From assembly GCA_030622775.1 (NCBI GenBank), contig JAUXFS010000179.1:1-5233 (forward strand): 5,233 nucleotides of DNA. The letters run 5' to 3'. Origin of the DNA: Rhodospirillales bacterium. GTDB lineage: Bacteria > Pseudomonadota > Alphaproteobacteria > Rhodospirillales > Defluviicoccaceae. The notes below the pieces were generated by a model. That model saw nothing but the letters and a program-made list of their open reading frames with translations, was not told the origin of the DNA and did not search any database. Position 1 is the stretch's first letter; each line of letters opens with the position of its first letter. The translations under genes and the position numbers were made by a program. Shown one piece after another: positions 1 through 4,842 of this stretch.

Positions 1-13
1 GGGTGGTTCGTCC

Positions 14-55
14 CGGATGGTTCCCCTGCCATCCGCTTGCTTCCTTCAAGGAAGC
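14..55 (+). other. Two tandem hairpins ahead of the terminator (3' UTR or small RNA tail)
   Basis: Two perfect stems lie back to back. The first pairs CGGATGG (14-20) with CCATCCG (29-35) around the pyrimidine-rich loop TTCCCCTG. The second pairs GCTTCC (39-44) with GGAAGC (50-55) around TTCAA. They are followed three bases later by the terminator hairpin, so a rightward transcript would end in three consecutive stem-loops. That could be the structured 3' end of a small RNA or the 3' UTR of a gene upstream of the window. Two reading frames are open from base 1 to TAA stops at 57-59 and 70-72, so a protein tail cannot be excluded, but neither is recognisable. The structures are seen directly; the function is inference. 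Confidence 0.45.
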
Positions 56-57
56 TT

Positions 58-96
58 AAAGCGCCCGGTTAACCCCCCTGGCCGGGCGCTTTTTTT
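58..96 (+). terminator. Rho-independent terminator, rightward
   Basis: An 11-bp perfect stem, AAAGCGCCCGG (58-68) with CCGGGCGCTTT (82-92), encloses a 13-nt C-rich loop and runs into seven T residues (90-96). The T tract is on the plus strand, so it terminates a transcript entering from the left of the window. Read leftward, the stem is followed only by its own TTT, so it is at best a weak terminator for the response regulator gene that ends at 126. Confidence 0.9.
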
Positions 97-125
97 GTGC
101 GCGGATCAAAGCGAATGCTGGATGC

Positions 126-815
126 TCAGGGAACTAAGCGGTAGCCGCCGGCTTCCGTCACTAGAATGCGGGCGTTGGAGGGATCCGGTTCAATCTTCTG
201 GCGCAGGCGGTAAACGTGCGTTTCCAGGGTATGGGTGGTGACGCCGGCGTTGTAACCCCAGACCTCGTCCAGCAACACGTCCCGACTGATAACCCGGCTC
301 CCGGTGCGATAGAGGTACTTCAGGATCGCCGCTTCCTTGTCGGTCAGGCGGATCTTTTTGTTGGTATCGTTGTTGAACAGCAGTTTGGCGCTCGGCTGGA
401 ACGTATAGGGGCCAATGACGAACACGGCATCGTCGCTGCGTTCGTGCTGGCGGATATGGGCGCGCAGCCGAGCCAGGAGAACCCCCAACCGATTCGGCTT
501 GGTCACGTAATCGTTGGCCCCGGAATCCAGTCCGAGAATGGTATCGGCGTCGGTGACCGCGCCAGTCAGCATGATGATCGGAGACTTGATGGCGTTGCGA
601 CGCATCAACCGACAAACCTCGCGGCCATCCATGTCGGGCAAGCCGATGTCGAGAATGATCACGTCGAAATGATCGGCCTTCGCCAGTTCCAGTGCTTTCG
701 CACCGGTCGCGGCGGTCACCATTGCGAACTCTTCGTGCAATTGAAGCTGCTCAGCGAGCATCTCTCGCAGCGCATCGTCGTCTTCGACGAGCAGAACGCG
801 TTTGCCGATCGTCAC
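126..815 (-). CDS. OmpR/PhoB-family response regulator transcription factor
   Basis: This encodes a two-component DNA-binding response regulator of 229 aa, the usual length for OmpR-type proteins. The receiver domain (about residues 5-122) shows the acidic pocket E11-D12-D13, phospho-acceptor D56 in ILDIGLPDMDG, switch T84 and conserved K106-P107. The C-terminal winged helix (about 130-229) contains the strongly conserved stretch VTTHTLETHVYRLRQKIEP and ends in GGYRLVP. The GTG start at 815 is chosen because the receiver begins immediately after it (TIGKRVLLVEDD), an AGG lies six bases upstream, and a candidate promoter sits just beyond. An in-frame ATG at 863 (245 aa) is an alternative. The frame stays open to 1013, but those residues look non-coding and cross the promoter. 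The winged-helix sequence resembles the alphaproteobacterial CenR-type envelope regulators, but I am not sure enough to name it. Residue 108 is Asn where KPF is normal. No partner kinase gene is visible. The gene is divergent from ribA. Confidence 0.93.
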   Translation of the reverse strand: MTIGKRVLLVEDDDALREMLAEQLQLHEEFAMVTAATGAKALELAKADHFDVIILDIGLPDMDGREVCRLMRRNAIKSPIIMLTGAVTDADTILGLDSGANDYVTKPNRLGVLLARLRAHIRQHERSDDAVFVIGPYTFQPSAKLLFNNDTNKKIRLTDKEAAILKYLYRTGSRVISRDVLLDEVWGYNAGVTTHTLETHVYRLRQKIEPDPSNARILVTEAGGYRLVP

Positions 816-875
816 GTCCAACCTACTTCCGCAAGCGTTAACCGAACCGATATCGCCAACCATAGTGGTACCATC

Positions 876-904
876 ACAATATACAACGGCGATGACACGG
901 ACAA
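876..904 (-). promoter_or_regulatory. Candidate sigma70-type promoter of the response regulator gene
   Basis: On the minus strand TTGTCC (899-904) is followed by exactly 17 bases and TATTGT (876-881). Each hexamer matches four of six consensus positions. Transcription would begin near 869, leaving a leader of about 54 nt before the GTG at 815. The position argues against the longer reading that starts at 1013. This is a motif-based prediction without experimental support. Confidence 0.35.
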
Positions 905-925
905 TGCCGCCCCTCGCCGCAGGGC

Positions 926-950
926 ACAAAGCGCTTGGTACAAAGCGCTT
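926..950. promoter_or_regulatory. Operator-like repeat: two AAGCGCTT palindromes 14 bp apart
   Basis: The 11-mer ACAAAGCGCTT occurs at 926-936 and again at 940-950. Each copy contains the 8-bp palindrome AAGCGCTT. The span 929-950 is itself a 22-bp inverted repeat with a single mispaired position on each side of a central GTAC. It lies between the divergent response regulator and ribA genes, about 22 bp upstream of the regulator's candidate -35 box and 64 bp upstream of the preferred ribA start. That layout suits a dimeric or tandem transcription factor site. Which protein binds is unknown; autoregulation by the neighbouring response regulator is one possibility. Confidence 0.5.
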
Positions 951-998
951 CCACCACCGAATGTTCGAGGGTATCGTCGCTTTGGCCACGAAAACCCC

Positions 999-1003
999 GG
1001 AGG
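999..1003 (+). promoter_or_regulatory. Shine-Dalgarno site that decides the ribA start
   Basis: GGAGG stands 11 bases before the GTG at 1015. It is the only good ribosome-binding sequence near the several possible ribA starts: the ATG codons at 802, 892, 904 and 961 have nothing comparable. The spacing is slightly long but workable. Confidence 0.5.
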
Positions 1004-1014
1004 CCCGCACCAAC

Positions 1015-2163
1015 GTGACGAAACATCCTCACCTGATCCCCTTTCCCGCCACCCGCGAGCCCATCTCGCTTCTGGCGGTGGATCGGGCCCTTTCCGATCT
1101 CCGAAGAGGCTGCCCGGTGGCGGTCCGCGGCAGCAACGGAACGGCCAGTCTGGTGGAGGCGGCGGAAGCGGTAACACCGCAAAGCCTCTCGACCTTGGCG
1201 AAAATGAGCCGGGCCGAGCCGCTCCTCGCGATAACCGCTCGACGCGCCGCGGTCCTCGGGCTCACGCCCGGCGGCCTCAAGGTGGTAACCGTCGCGGCCG
1301 AGGGCGGGCTGACCGCGGAAATGGTCCGTGACCTTTCCAATCCCCTGTCCGGGCTGGCGGTGCCGCCGCCGTTTACCCTCGCCGTCGACGAGGTTCCGGC
1401 GTTCGGCTGTGACAGCGCCGCGGTATTGCTGGCCAAGACGGCCCGCCTGTTGCCGGCGGCGGTGACCGCGGCAATACAGGATCCGGCGGCCGAGGATCTC
1501 GACGCCTGGGCCGTCCGCCACGGGTTGTTGCTGGTCGATGCCGGGGATGTGTTCCAGTATGAACATACCGCGGCACGAACGTTACGCATCGTCAGCGAGG
1601 CCCGCGTGCCCCTGCTCGGCGCCGAAGATACACGGATCATCGCCTTTCGTCCCCTTGACGGTGGACTGGAGCACCTTGCGGTCATGCTCGGCAATCCGAA
1701 ACCCGGGGAACCGATATTGACCCGCCTGCATTCGGAATGTTTCACCGGTGATCTCCTCGGTAGCCTGCGGTGCGACTGCGGCGACCAGTTGCGTGGCGCG
1801 ATCAAGGAGATCGCGACGGCAGGAGGCGGGTTGCTGCTCTACCTTGCCCAGGAGGGACGGGGCATCGGCCTCGTCAACAAGCTGCGGGCCTACGAACTGC
1901 AGGATCGCGGCTTCGACACCATGGATGCCAACGAGCAACTGGGGTTCGACGCCGACGAACGGGTTTATCTGCCGGCCGCCAGGATGCTGCGCCAACTCGG
2001 CTTCGACCGTGTCCGCCTTCTCACCAACAATCCGGCCAAAGTTGCCGGTCTCGGCCGCTGCGGCATCACCGTGGAAGAGCGGGTTCCTCACGCCTTTCCC
2101 TCCAACCGTCACAACGAAACCTATATCCGCACCAAGGCCGGGCGCGGCGGCCACTTGTTCTAG
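1015..2163 (+). CDS. ribA: GTP cyclohydrolase II with degenerate RibB-like N-terminal domain
   Basis: RibA converts GTP to 2,5-diamino-6-ribosylamino-4(3H)-pyrimidinone 5'-phosphate, formate and pyrophosphate, the first step of riboflavin synthesis, in the cytosol. The C-terminal domain (about residues 190-382) has the full family signature: zinc ligands C242, C253 and C255 in HSECFTGD and RCDCGDQL, YLAQEGRGIGL, and catalytic equivalents of E. coli Tyr105 and Arg128 at Y293 and R316 (DADER), followed by LLTNNPAKV and an end in GGHLF. The N-terminal half (about 19-190) keeps the shape of DHBP synthase (AVDRALSDLRRG, EAVTPQSL) but lacks the acidic DDEDRENEGDL-type active-site segment, so it should not make DHBP; a separate RibB is expected elsewhere. 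The GTG start is chosen for its GGAGG and for N-terminal alignment, giving 382 aa. ATG 961 (400 aa) or ATG 802 are possible but lack a ribosome site. No FMN riboswitch was recognised upstream. Confidence 0.93.
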   Translation: MTKHPHLIPFPATREPISLLAVDRALSDLRRGCPVAVRGSNGTASLVEAAEAVTPQSLSTLAKMSRAEPLLAITARRAAVLGLTPGGLKVVTVAAEGGLTAEMVRDLSNPLSGLAVPPPFTLAVDEVPAFGCDSAAVLLAKTARLLPAAVTAAIQDPAAEDLDAWAVRHGLLLVDAGDVFQYEHTAARTLRIVSEARVPLLGAEDTRIIAFRPLDGGLEHLAVMLGNPKPGEPILTRLHSECFTGDLLGSLRCDCGDQLRGAIKEIATAGGGLLLYLAQEGRGIGLVNKLRAYELQDRGFDTMDANEQLGFDADERVYLPAARMLRQLGFDRVRLLTNNPAKVAGLGRCGITVEERVPHAFPSNRHNETYIRTKAGRGGHLF

Positions 2164-2343
2164 GGGTCTGGGGCGCCGAAGCGACGCAGCGCCACGGCAA
2201 TATCTTCCCGGCCGTGACGGATTTGCCCGCTCCCCGCAGCGGGTTCGCTTGGGCATCGTTTGCAAATTCAATGCGTTAAGGCTCGGCGCCGACAGGCACG
2301 CCGATTGCATCAACCCCTCCGAACAATCGAAACAGATGCGATC
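2164..2343. other. Intergenic spacer after ribA, no gene seen
   Basis: This 180-bp spacer has no convincing coding frame. It contains a 6-bp hairpin, CCCGCT (2226-2231) with AGCGGG (2238-2243), but no T tract follows, so it is a poor intrinsic terminator. It also holds the 10-bp palindrome TCGGCGCCGA (2283-2292). I could not find a convincing -35/-10 pair for the downstream gene. Confidence 0.5.
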
Positions 2344-2913
2344 ATGGAAACATTTGCGACTGCGCCGCCCAATCCACTTCACTATGTGGACGCTGCGCCG
2401 GCCCCCGACACCGATCATGGAGGATTCAAGGCGTTCGGCGAGGATGGTCCCACTTTTTTCGACATCCTCGACATCATCAACCCGCTGCAGCACATCCCCA
2501 TCGTTTCCACTTTGTACCGTGCCATCACCGGCGACACCATCGATCCGGCGCCGCGCGTCGCCGGGGGCGCCTTGTTCGGCGGTCTGATTGGCGCCGTTAC
2601 CTCATTGGTCAACGTCGTTATCGACGAGCTCACCGGCAACGATCTCGGGGAGCATGTGCTCGCCCTGTTCGAGGGCGAGGGCGGAGCCGCGGCGGAACCG
2701 AATGCGCCCGCCACGGGCGTCGCCGAGGCATCCTTCGTAACCACCGCCGGAGACGACCAGGAGCCACCTTCGGCCGCCGTGACTGCCGGCCTCTATCGTT
2801 CTCCGGTCACCGCCCACATCGAAGTGTTGCAGTGGGCCCGAGGCGAAGCCGCGCTCATGACCGCCACCGCCGCCCCCAACCCGGTCCGCCCAACCGTCGA
2901 TATTCGCGTCTGA
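2344..2913 (+). CDS. Conserved-looking protein of unknown function with a glycine zipper
   Basis: I do not recognise a characterised family for this 189-aa protein. The N-terminus (1-33) is rich in Pro, Ala and Asp and has no signal peptide. A compact core follows (about 34-105) with DGPTFFDILDIINPLQHIP, then VSTLYRAITGD, then RVAGGALFGGLIGAVTSLVN. The last stretch contains an exact GxxxGxxxG glycine zipper (G75, G79, G83) in a hydrophobic helix long enough to insert in or lie on a membrane. The C-terminus (about 110-189) is low-complexity Ala, Pro and Gly, with a conserved-looking VTAHIEVLQWARGEAALM at 155-172. From memory, similar proteins with an INPLQHIP core occur as hypothetical proteins in Alphaproteobacteria, but I cannot verify this. 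ATG 2344 is chosen because the recognisable protein starts there, though no Shine-Dalgarno is evident; the frame extends to an ATG at 2260. The L,D-transpeptidase begins 50 bp downstream on the same strand, which suggests an envelope link by context only. Confidence 0.72.
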   Translation: METFATAPPNPLHYVDAAPAPDTDHGGFKAFGEDGPTFFDILDIINPLQHIPIVSTLYRAITGDTIDPAPRVAGGALFGGLIGAVTSLVNVVIDELTGNDLGEHVLALFEGEGGAAAEPNAPATGVAEASFVTTAGDDQEPPSAAVTAGLYRSPVTAHIEVLQWARGEAALMTATAAPNPVRPTVDIRV

Positions 2914-2951
2914 ATCGCGTTCTCTCCTGGGCCGGCGCGGCGCCCTCGTTC

Positions 2952-2957
2952 TATAAT
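2952..2957 (+). promoter_or_regulatory. Perfect TATAAT -10 box abutting the L,D-transpeptidase start
   Basis: TATAAT ends six bases before the ATG at 2964, so a sigma70-type transcript would be expected to begin at or within a base or two of the A of that ATG, giving a leaderless mRNA. No ribosome-binding sequence precedes this ATG, which agrees. A good -35 is missing: at 16-18 bp spacing the sequence is GC-rich (GGGCCG and neighbours). It could be fortuitous. Confidence 0.4.
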
Positions 2958-2963
2958 TGGCTC

Positions 2964-3470
2964 ATGGACATTGTTGTTTTGCCGGGGAGAATCCTGCGGT
3001 GGGCGGGAGCGGAGGTGCGTTGCGCCCTCGGCCGAAGCGGGATCGGCGCGGTAAAGAGGGAAGGAGACGGGGTAACCCCCGCGGGAGCGTTTCCGCTTCG
3101 TCGGGTGATGTACCGCTCCGATCGGCTGCAAGCGCCCGAAACCGGCCTTGCGGTGCGTGCGATCGATCCTTCGGACGGCTGGTGCGACGACCCCCGGGAT
3201 ATCCGCTACAACCAGTTGGTCCGGTTGCCTTGCGACGCCGGTCACGAGCGTCTGTGGCGGGACGACGGGCTTTATGATCTGCTGGCGGTCATCGGCTACA
3301 ACGACGATCCGATCGAAGCCGGTCTCGGCAGCGCCATCTTCCTGCACGTCGCCCGACCGGATTGCGGCCCCACCGAGGGCTGCGTCGCCGTGACCTTGTC
3401 GGATCTTCAGGCGATTTTGCGGGTCTGCCGTCACGGCGACCGTATCGTCATCGGCGCCGGGTTGACTTGA
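2964..3470 (+). CDS. L,D-transpeptidase (YkuD) family protein
   Basis: YkuD-fold enzymes use a catalytic cysteine to make 3-3 cross-links in peptidoglycan or to attach proteins to it. This 168-aa protein is little more than the catalytic domain. It has DGVTPAGAFPLRRV near residues 35-48, the family segment DGWCDDPRDIRYN (71-83), and the active-site block with H128 and C140 in FLHVARPDCGPTEGCVAV. The TEGC form of the motif matches the short COG3786-type branch rather than the SHGC form of classical YkuD. No signal peptide or N-terminal membrane helix is visible, although its substrate is periplasmic. A GTG at 2832 would lengthen the frame, but only through sequence that overlaps the upstream gene out of frame and is Arg-rich, so it is rejected. 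The gene follows the glycine-zipper gene by 50 bp and may have its own promoter. It faces yggS, with 11 bp between the two stop codons. Confidence 0.9.
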   Translation: MDIVVLPGRILRWAGAEVRCALGRSGIGAVKREGDGVTPAGAFPLRRVMYRSDRLQAPETGLAVRAIDPSDGWCDDPRDIRYNQLVRLPCDAGHERLWRDDGLYDLLAVIGYNDDPIEAGLGSAIFLHVARPDCGPTEGCVAVTLSDLQAILRVCRHGDRIVIGAGLT

Positions 3471-3481
3471 TTGCGCCGTTG

Positions 3482-4180
3482 CTATTGGTCCACCGACGGC
3501 CGCGCGCCGAATATGGCGGTGCCGACGCGAACGACCGTCGCCCCAAAGCGAATGGCGATCGGATAGTCGGCGGTCATGCCCATGCTGAGTTCGTCGAGTC
3601 CGTTGCGCCGGGCGATCTCGCGCAGCAGGGCGAAATGGAGCGAAGGCTCCTCGCCGATCGGCGGGATACACATCAGGCCTTTGACCGGAAGAAGGAAATC
3701 ATCGATGCAGGCGCGGATGAAGGCGTCCGCCTCGCCCGGGGGTACGCCGTGCTTCTGCTCCTCTTCGCCGGTGTTGACCTGGATGAACACGTCGGGACGG
3801 CGCTCTTCCTTGTCCATTGCCTGGGCCAGCGCGCGGGCGAGCTTCGGGCGATCGACGGTTTCGATGACATCGAACAGCCGCACCGCGTGGCGGGTCTTGT
3901 TGCTTTGCAGGGGACCGATCAGGTGAAGACGGACATCGGGGTGGTCGGCCTTCAGGGCGGGCCACTTGCCCTCCGCTTCCTGGACGCGGTTCTCCCCGAA
4001 TATGCGTTGGCCCGCCTCGAGAACCGGGCGTATCCTCTCGGCGGGTTGGATCTTGGCAACGGCGACCAGGGTGACCGAGTCGGCGGGACGGCCAGCGGCC
4101 TCGGCCGCCGCCGCGATCTCCGCGTTCACGGTCGCCAGATTGGCGGCCACGTCCGGTTGTTCGAGCTCTCGGGTTGCCAT
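3482..4180 (-). CDS. yggS: YggS/PROSC family pyridoxal phosphate homeostasis protein
   Basis: YggS proteins bind pyridoxal 5'-phosphate without known enzymatic activity and keep cellular B6 and amino- and keto-acid pools balanced. This copy is 232 aa, a typical length, and forms the single alanine-racemase-like TIM barrel. The PLP lysine is K43 in LVAVAKIQPAE. IFGENRVQEAEGKW, HLIGPLQSNKTR, FIQVNTGEEEQKHG, LSMGMTADYPIAI and VRVGTAIFGAR are all in family order. The final phosphate-binding Arg and Gly residues are present, so the protein looks intact. ATG 4180 is preferred since the usual N-terminal helix begins right after it, although only GAAG directly against the ATG resembles a ribosome site. 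It is divergent from the thiE-like gene and convergent with the L,D-transpeptidase. No terminator is visible at its end. Confidence 0.95.
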   Translation of the reverse strand: MATRELEQPDVAANLATVNAEIAAAAEAAGRPADSVTLVAVAKIQPAERIRPVLEAGQRIFGENRVQEAEGKWPALKADHPDVRLHLIGPLQSNKTRHAVRLFDVIETVDRPKLARALAQAMDKEERRPDVFIQVNTGEEEQKHGVPPGEADAFIRACIDDFLLPVKGLMCIPPIGEEPSLHFALLREIARRNGLDELSMGMTADYPIAIRFGATVVRVGTAIFGARPSVDQ

Positions 4181-4203
4181 CTTCGAATTGCGATACCGTC
4201 AAT

Positions 4204-4210
4204 GGGAAGG
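4204..4210 (+). promoter_or_regulatory. Shine-Dalgarno site that sets the GTG start of the thiE-like gene
   Basis: GGGAAGG stands eight bases before GTG 4219, an ideal spacing. The ATG at 4174 in the same frame has no ribosome site and would overlap the start of yggS, so the GTG is preferred. Confidence 0.65.
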
Positions 4211-4218
4211 TTGAAACG

Positions 4219-4842
4219 GTGCGGAGCCTAGCAGACCAGGCGCGACGGCTCAAACCACCCGGTGAAAACACCGCCCTGCCGTCGCTGATCCTGATGACCG
4301 ATTCCCGGCGACTGGCGGAGCCGGAGCCCGTGGTTTGCCGGCTGCCGCGGGGCAGCGCCGTAATCCTCCGCCACTACGACGATCCCGATCGGACGGCCCT
4401 GGCCGATCGTCTCTCGGGGCTGTGCCGTCGGTTGGGGATACGGCTTCTCATTGCCGGCGACGGCCGGTTGGCCGTGGCGGTCACCGCCGGCGGGCTGCAC
4501 CTGCCGGAAACTCTTGTCGCCCGCGCCTCACGGACGTGGCGGCTGTGGCGGCGACCCGGCTGGCTGGTCACCGCGGCGGCCCATTCACCGGCCGCGATAA
4601 TGAGCGCCGCCCGCGCCGGCGTCGACGCCGTTTTGCTGTCGCCGGTCTTCCCGACCGAGAGCCATCCGGGCGCGCGAGTGCTGGGGCCCTTGCTTTTCGC
4701 CCGATGGGCGATCCGAAGCCCGTTGCCGGTCTACGCCCTCGGCGGGGTGTCGGCGGCCACCATCGGGCGTATCGCCGCCAGCACCGCCGTCGGCGTGGCC
4801 ACGATCGGCGGTCTCCACGATCGGGCAACCCGAACGGGCTAA
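4219..4842 (+). CDS. Thiamine phosphate synthase/TenI-like protein
   Basis: This 207-aa protein has the TIM-barrel layout of the ThiE/TenI superfamily. ThiE joins the HMP pyrophosphate and thiazole phosphate moieties to make thiamine phosphate; TenI is an aromatase for the thiazole. Landmarks are PSLILMTDSRRL (21-32), RGSAVILRHYD (44-54), RLLIAGDGRLA (75-85), GGLHLPE (91-97), VTAAAHS (117-123), AVLLSPVFPTESHPGA (137-152) and PVYALGGVS (170-178). Several usual ThiE residues are changed: the Asn-Asp pair that binds substrate and magnesium reads A79-G80-D81, and the PT.TK loop reads PTESHPG, without the lysine. I therefore call the fold, not the activity. It may be a divergent ThiE, a TenI, or a relative with another substrate. 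No other thi gene is near. The GTG start is supported by GGGAAGG at 4204-4210. The 3' end overlaps the opposing sulfotransferase gene by 4 bp. Confidence 0.8.
   Translation: MRSLADQARRLKPPGENTALPSLILMTDSRRLAEPEPVVCRLPRGSAVILRHYDDPDRTALADRLSGLCRRLGIRLLIAGDGRLAVAVTAGGLHLPETLVARASRTWRLWRRPGWLVTAAAHSPAAIMSAARAGVDAVLLSPVFPTESHPGARVLGPLLFARWAIRSPLPVYALGGVSAATIGRIAASTAVGVATIGGLHDRATRTG
4225..4253 (-). promoter_or_regulatory. Candidate extended -10 promoter of yggS
   Basis: On the minus strand TTGAGC (4248-4253) is separated by 17 bases from TAGGCT (4225-4230), which is preceded by TGC as in an extended -10. Initiation would fall near 4218, giving a leader of about 38 nt before ATG 4180. The promoter would lie inside the first codons of the thiE-like gene. 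The hexamers are imperfect (4/6 and 3/6), so this is a tentative call. Confidence 0.3.

Noticed and set aside
1..40. Possible 3' end of a tRNA or tmRNA, suggested by GGTTCGTCCC
   Set aside because: No T-arm stem with the GTTCRA loop, acceptor stem or CCA end can be built from it.
816..1013. N-terminal extension of the response regulator from ATG 1013
   Set aside because: Receiver domains start within a few residues of the GTG at 815, and the extension would cover the candidate promoter and operator-like repeat.
802..1014. N-terminal extension of RibA from ATG 802
   Set aside because: It would overlap the response regulator start, cross the regulatory gap with its palindromes, and lacks a ribosome site. 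The residues do not resemble the RibA family.
216..1331. Long plus-strand open frame (371 aa) antisense to the response regulator
   Set aside because: It overlaps a clearly recognisable gene on the other strand and runs into ribA out of frame. Its composition, with Arg-, Gly- and Pro-rich tails, is what GC-rich antisense frames produce, and no family motif is visible.
2226..2243. Hairpin after ribA as a terminator
   Set aside because: The stem is only 6 bp and is followed by TTCGCTTGGG rather than a T tract.
1582..2493. Minus-strand open frame (303 aa) opposite ribA and the following spacer
   Set aside because: It is a mirror of the third-position GC bias of ribA and has no recognisable domain.
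2912..2916. GANTC (CcrM methylation) site upstream of the L,D-transpeptidase
   Set aside because: Several other GANTC sites occur in coding regions of the window, so this one carries no special weight.
2793..3671. Minus-strand open frame (292 aa) opposite the L,D-transpeptidase
   Set aside because: It is antisense to a gene with an intact catalytic motif and its sequence is Arg- and Pro-rich without a domain.
3362..4231. Plus-strand open frame (289 aa) antisense to yggS
   Set aside because: The yggS reading has every family motif, while this frame has none and overlaps the end of the L,D-transpeptidase.
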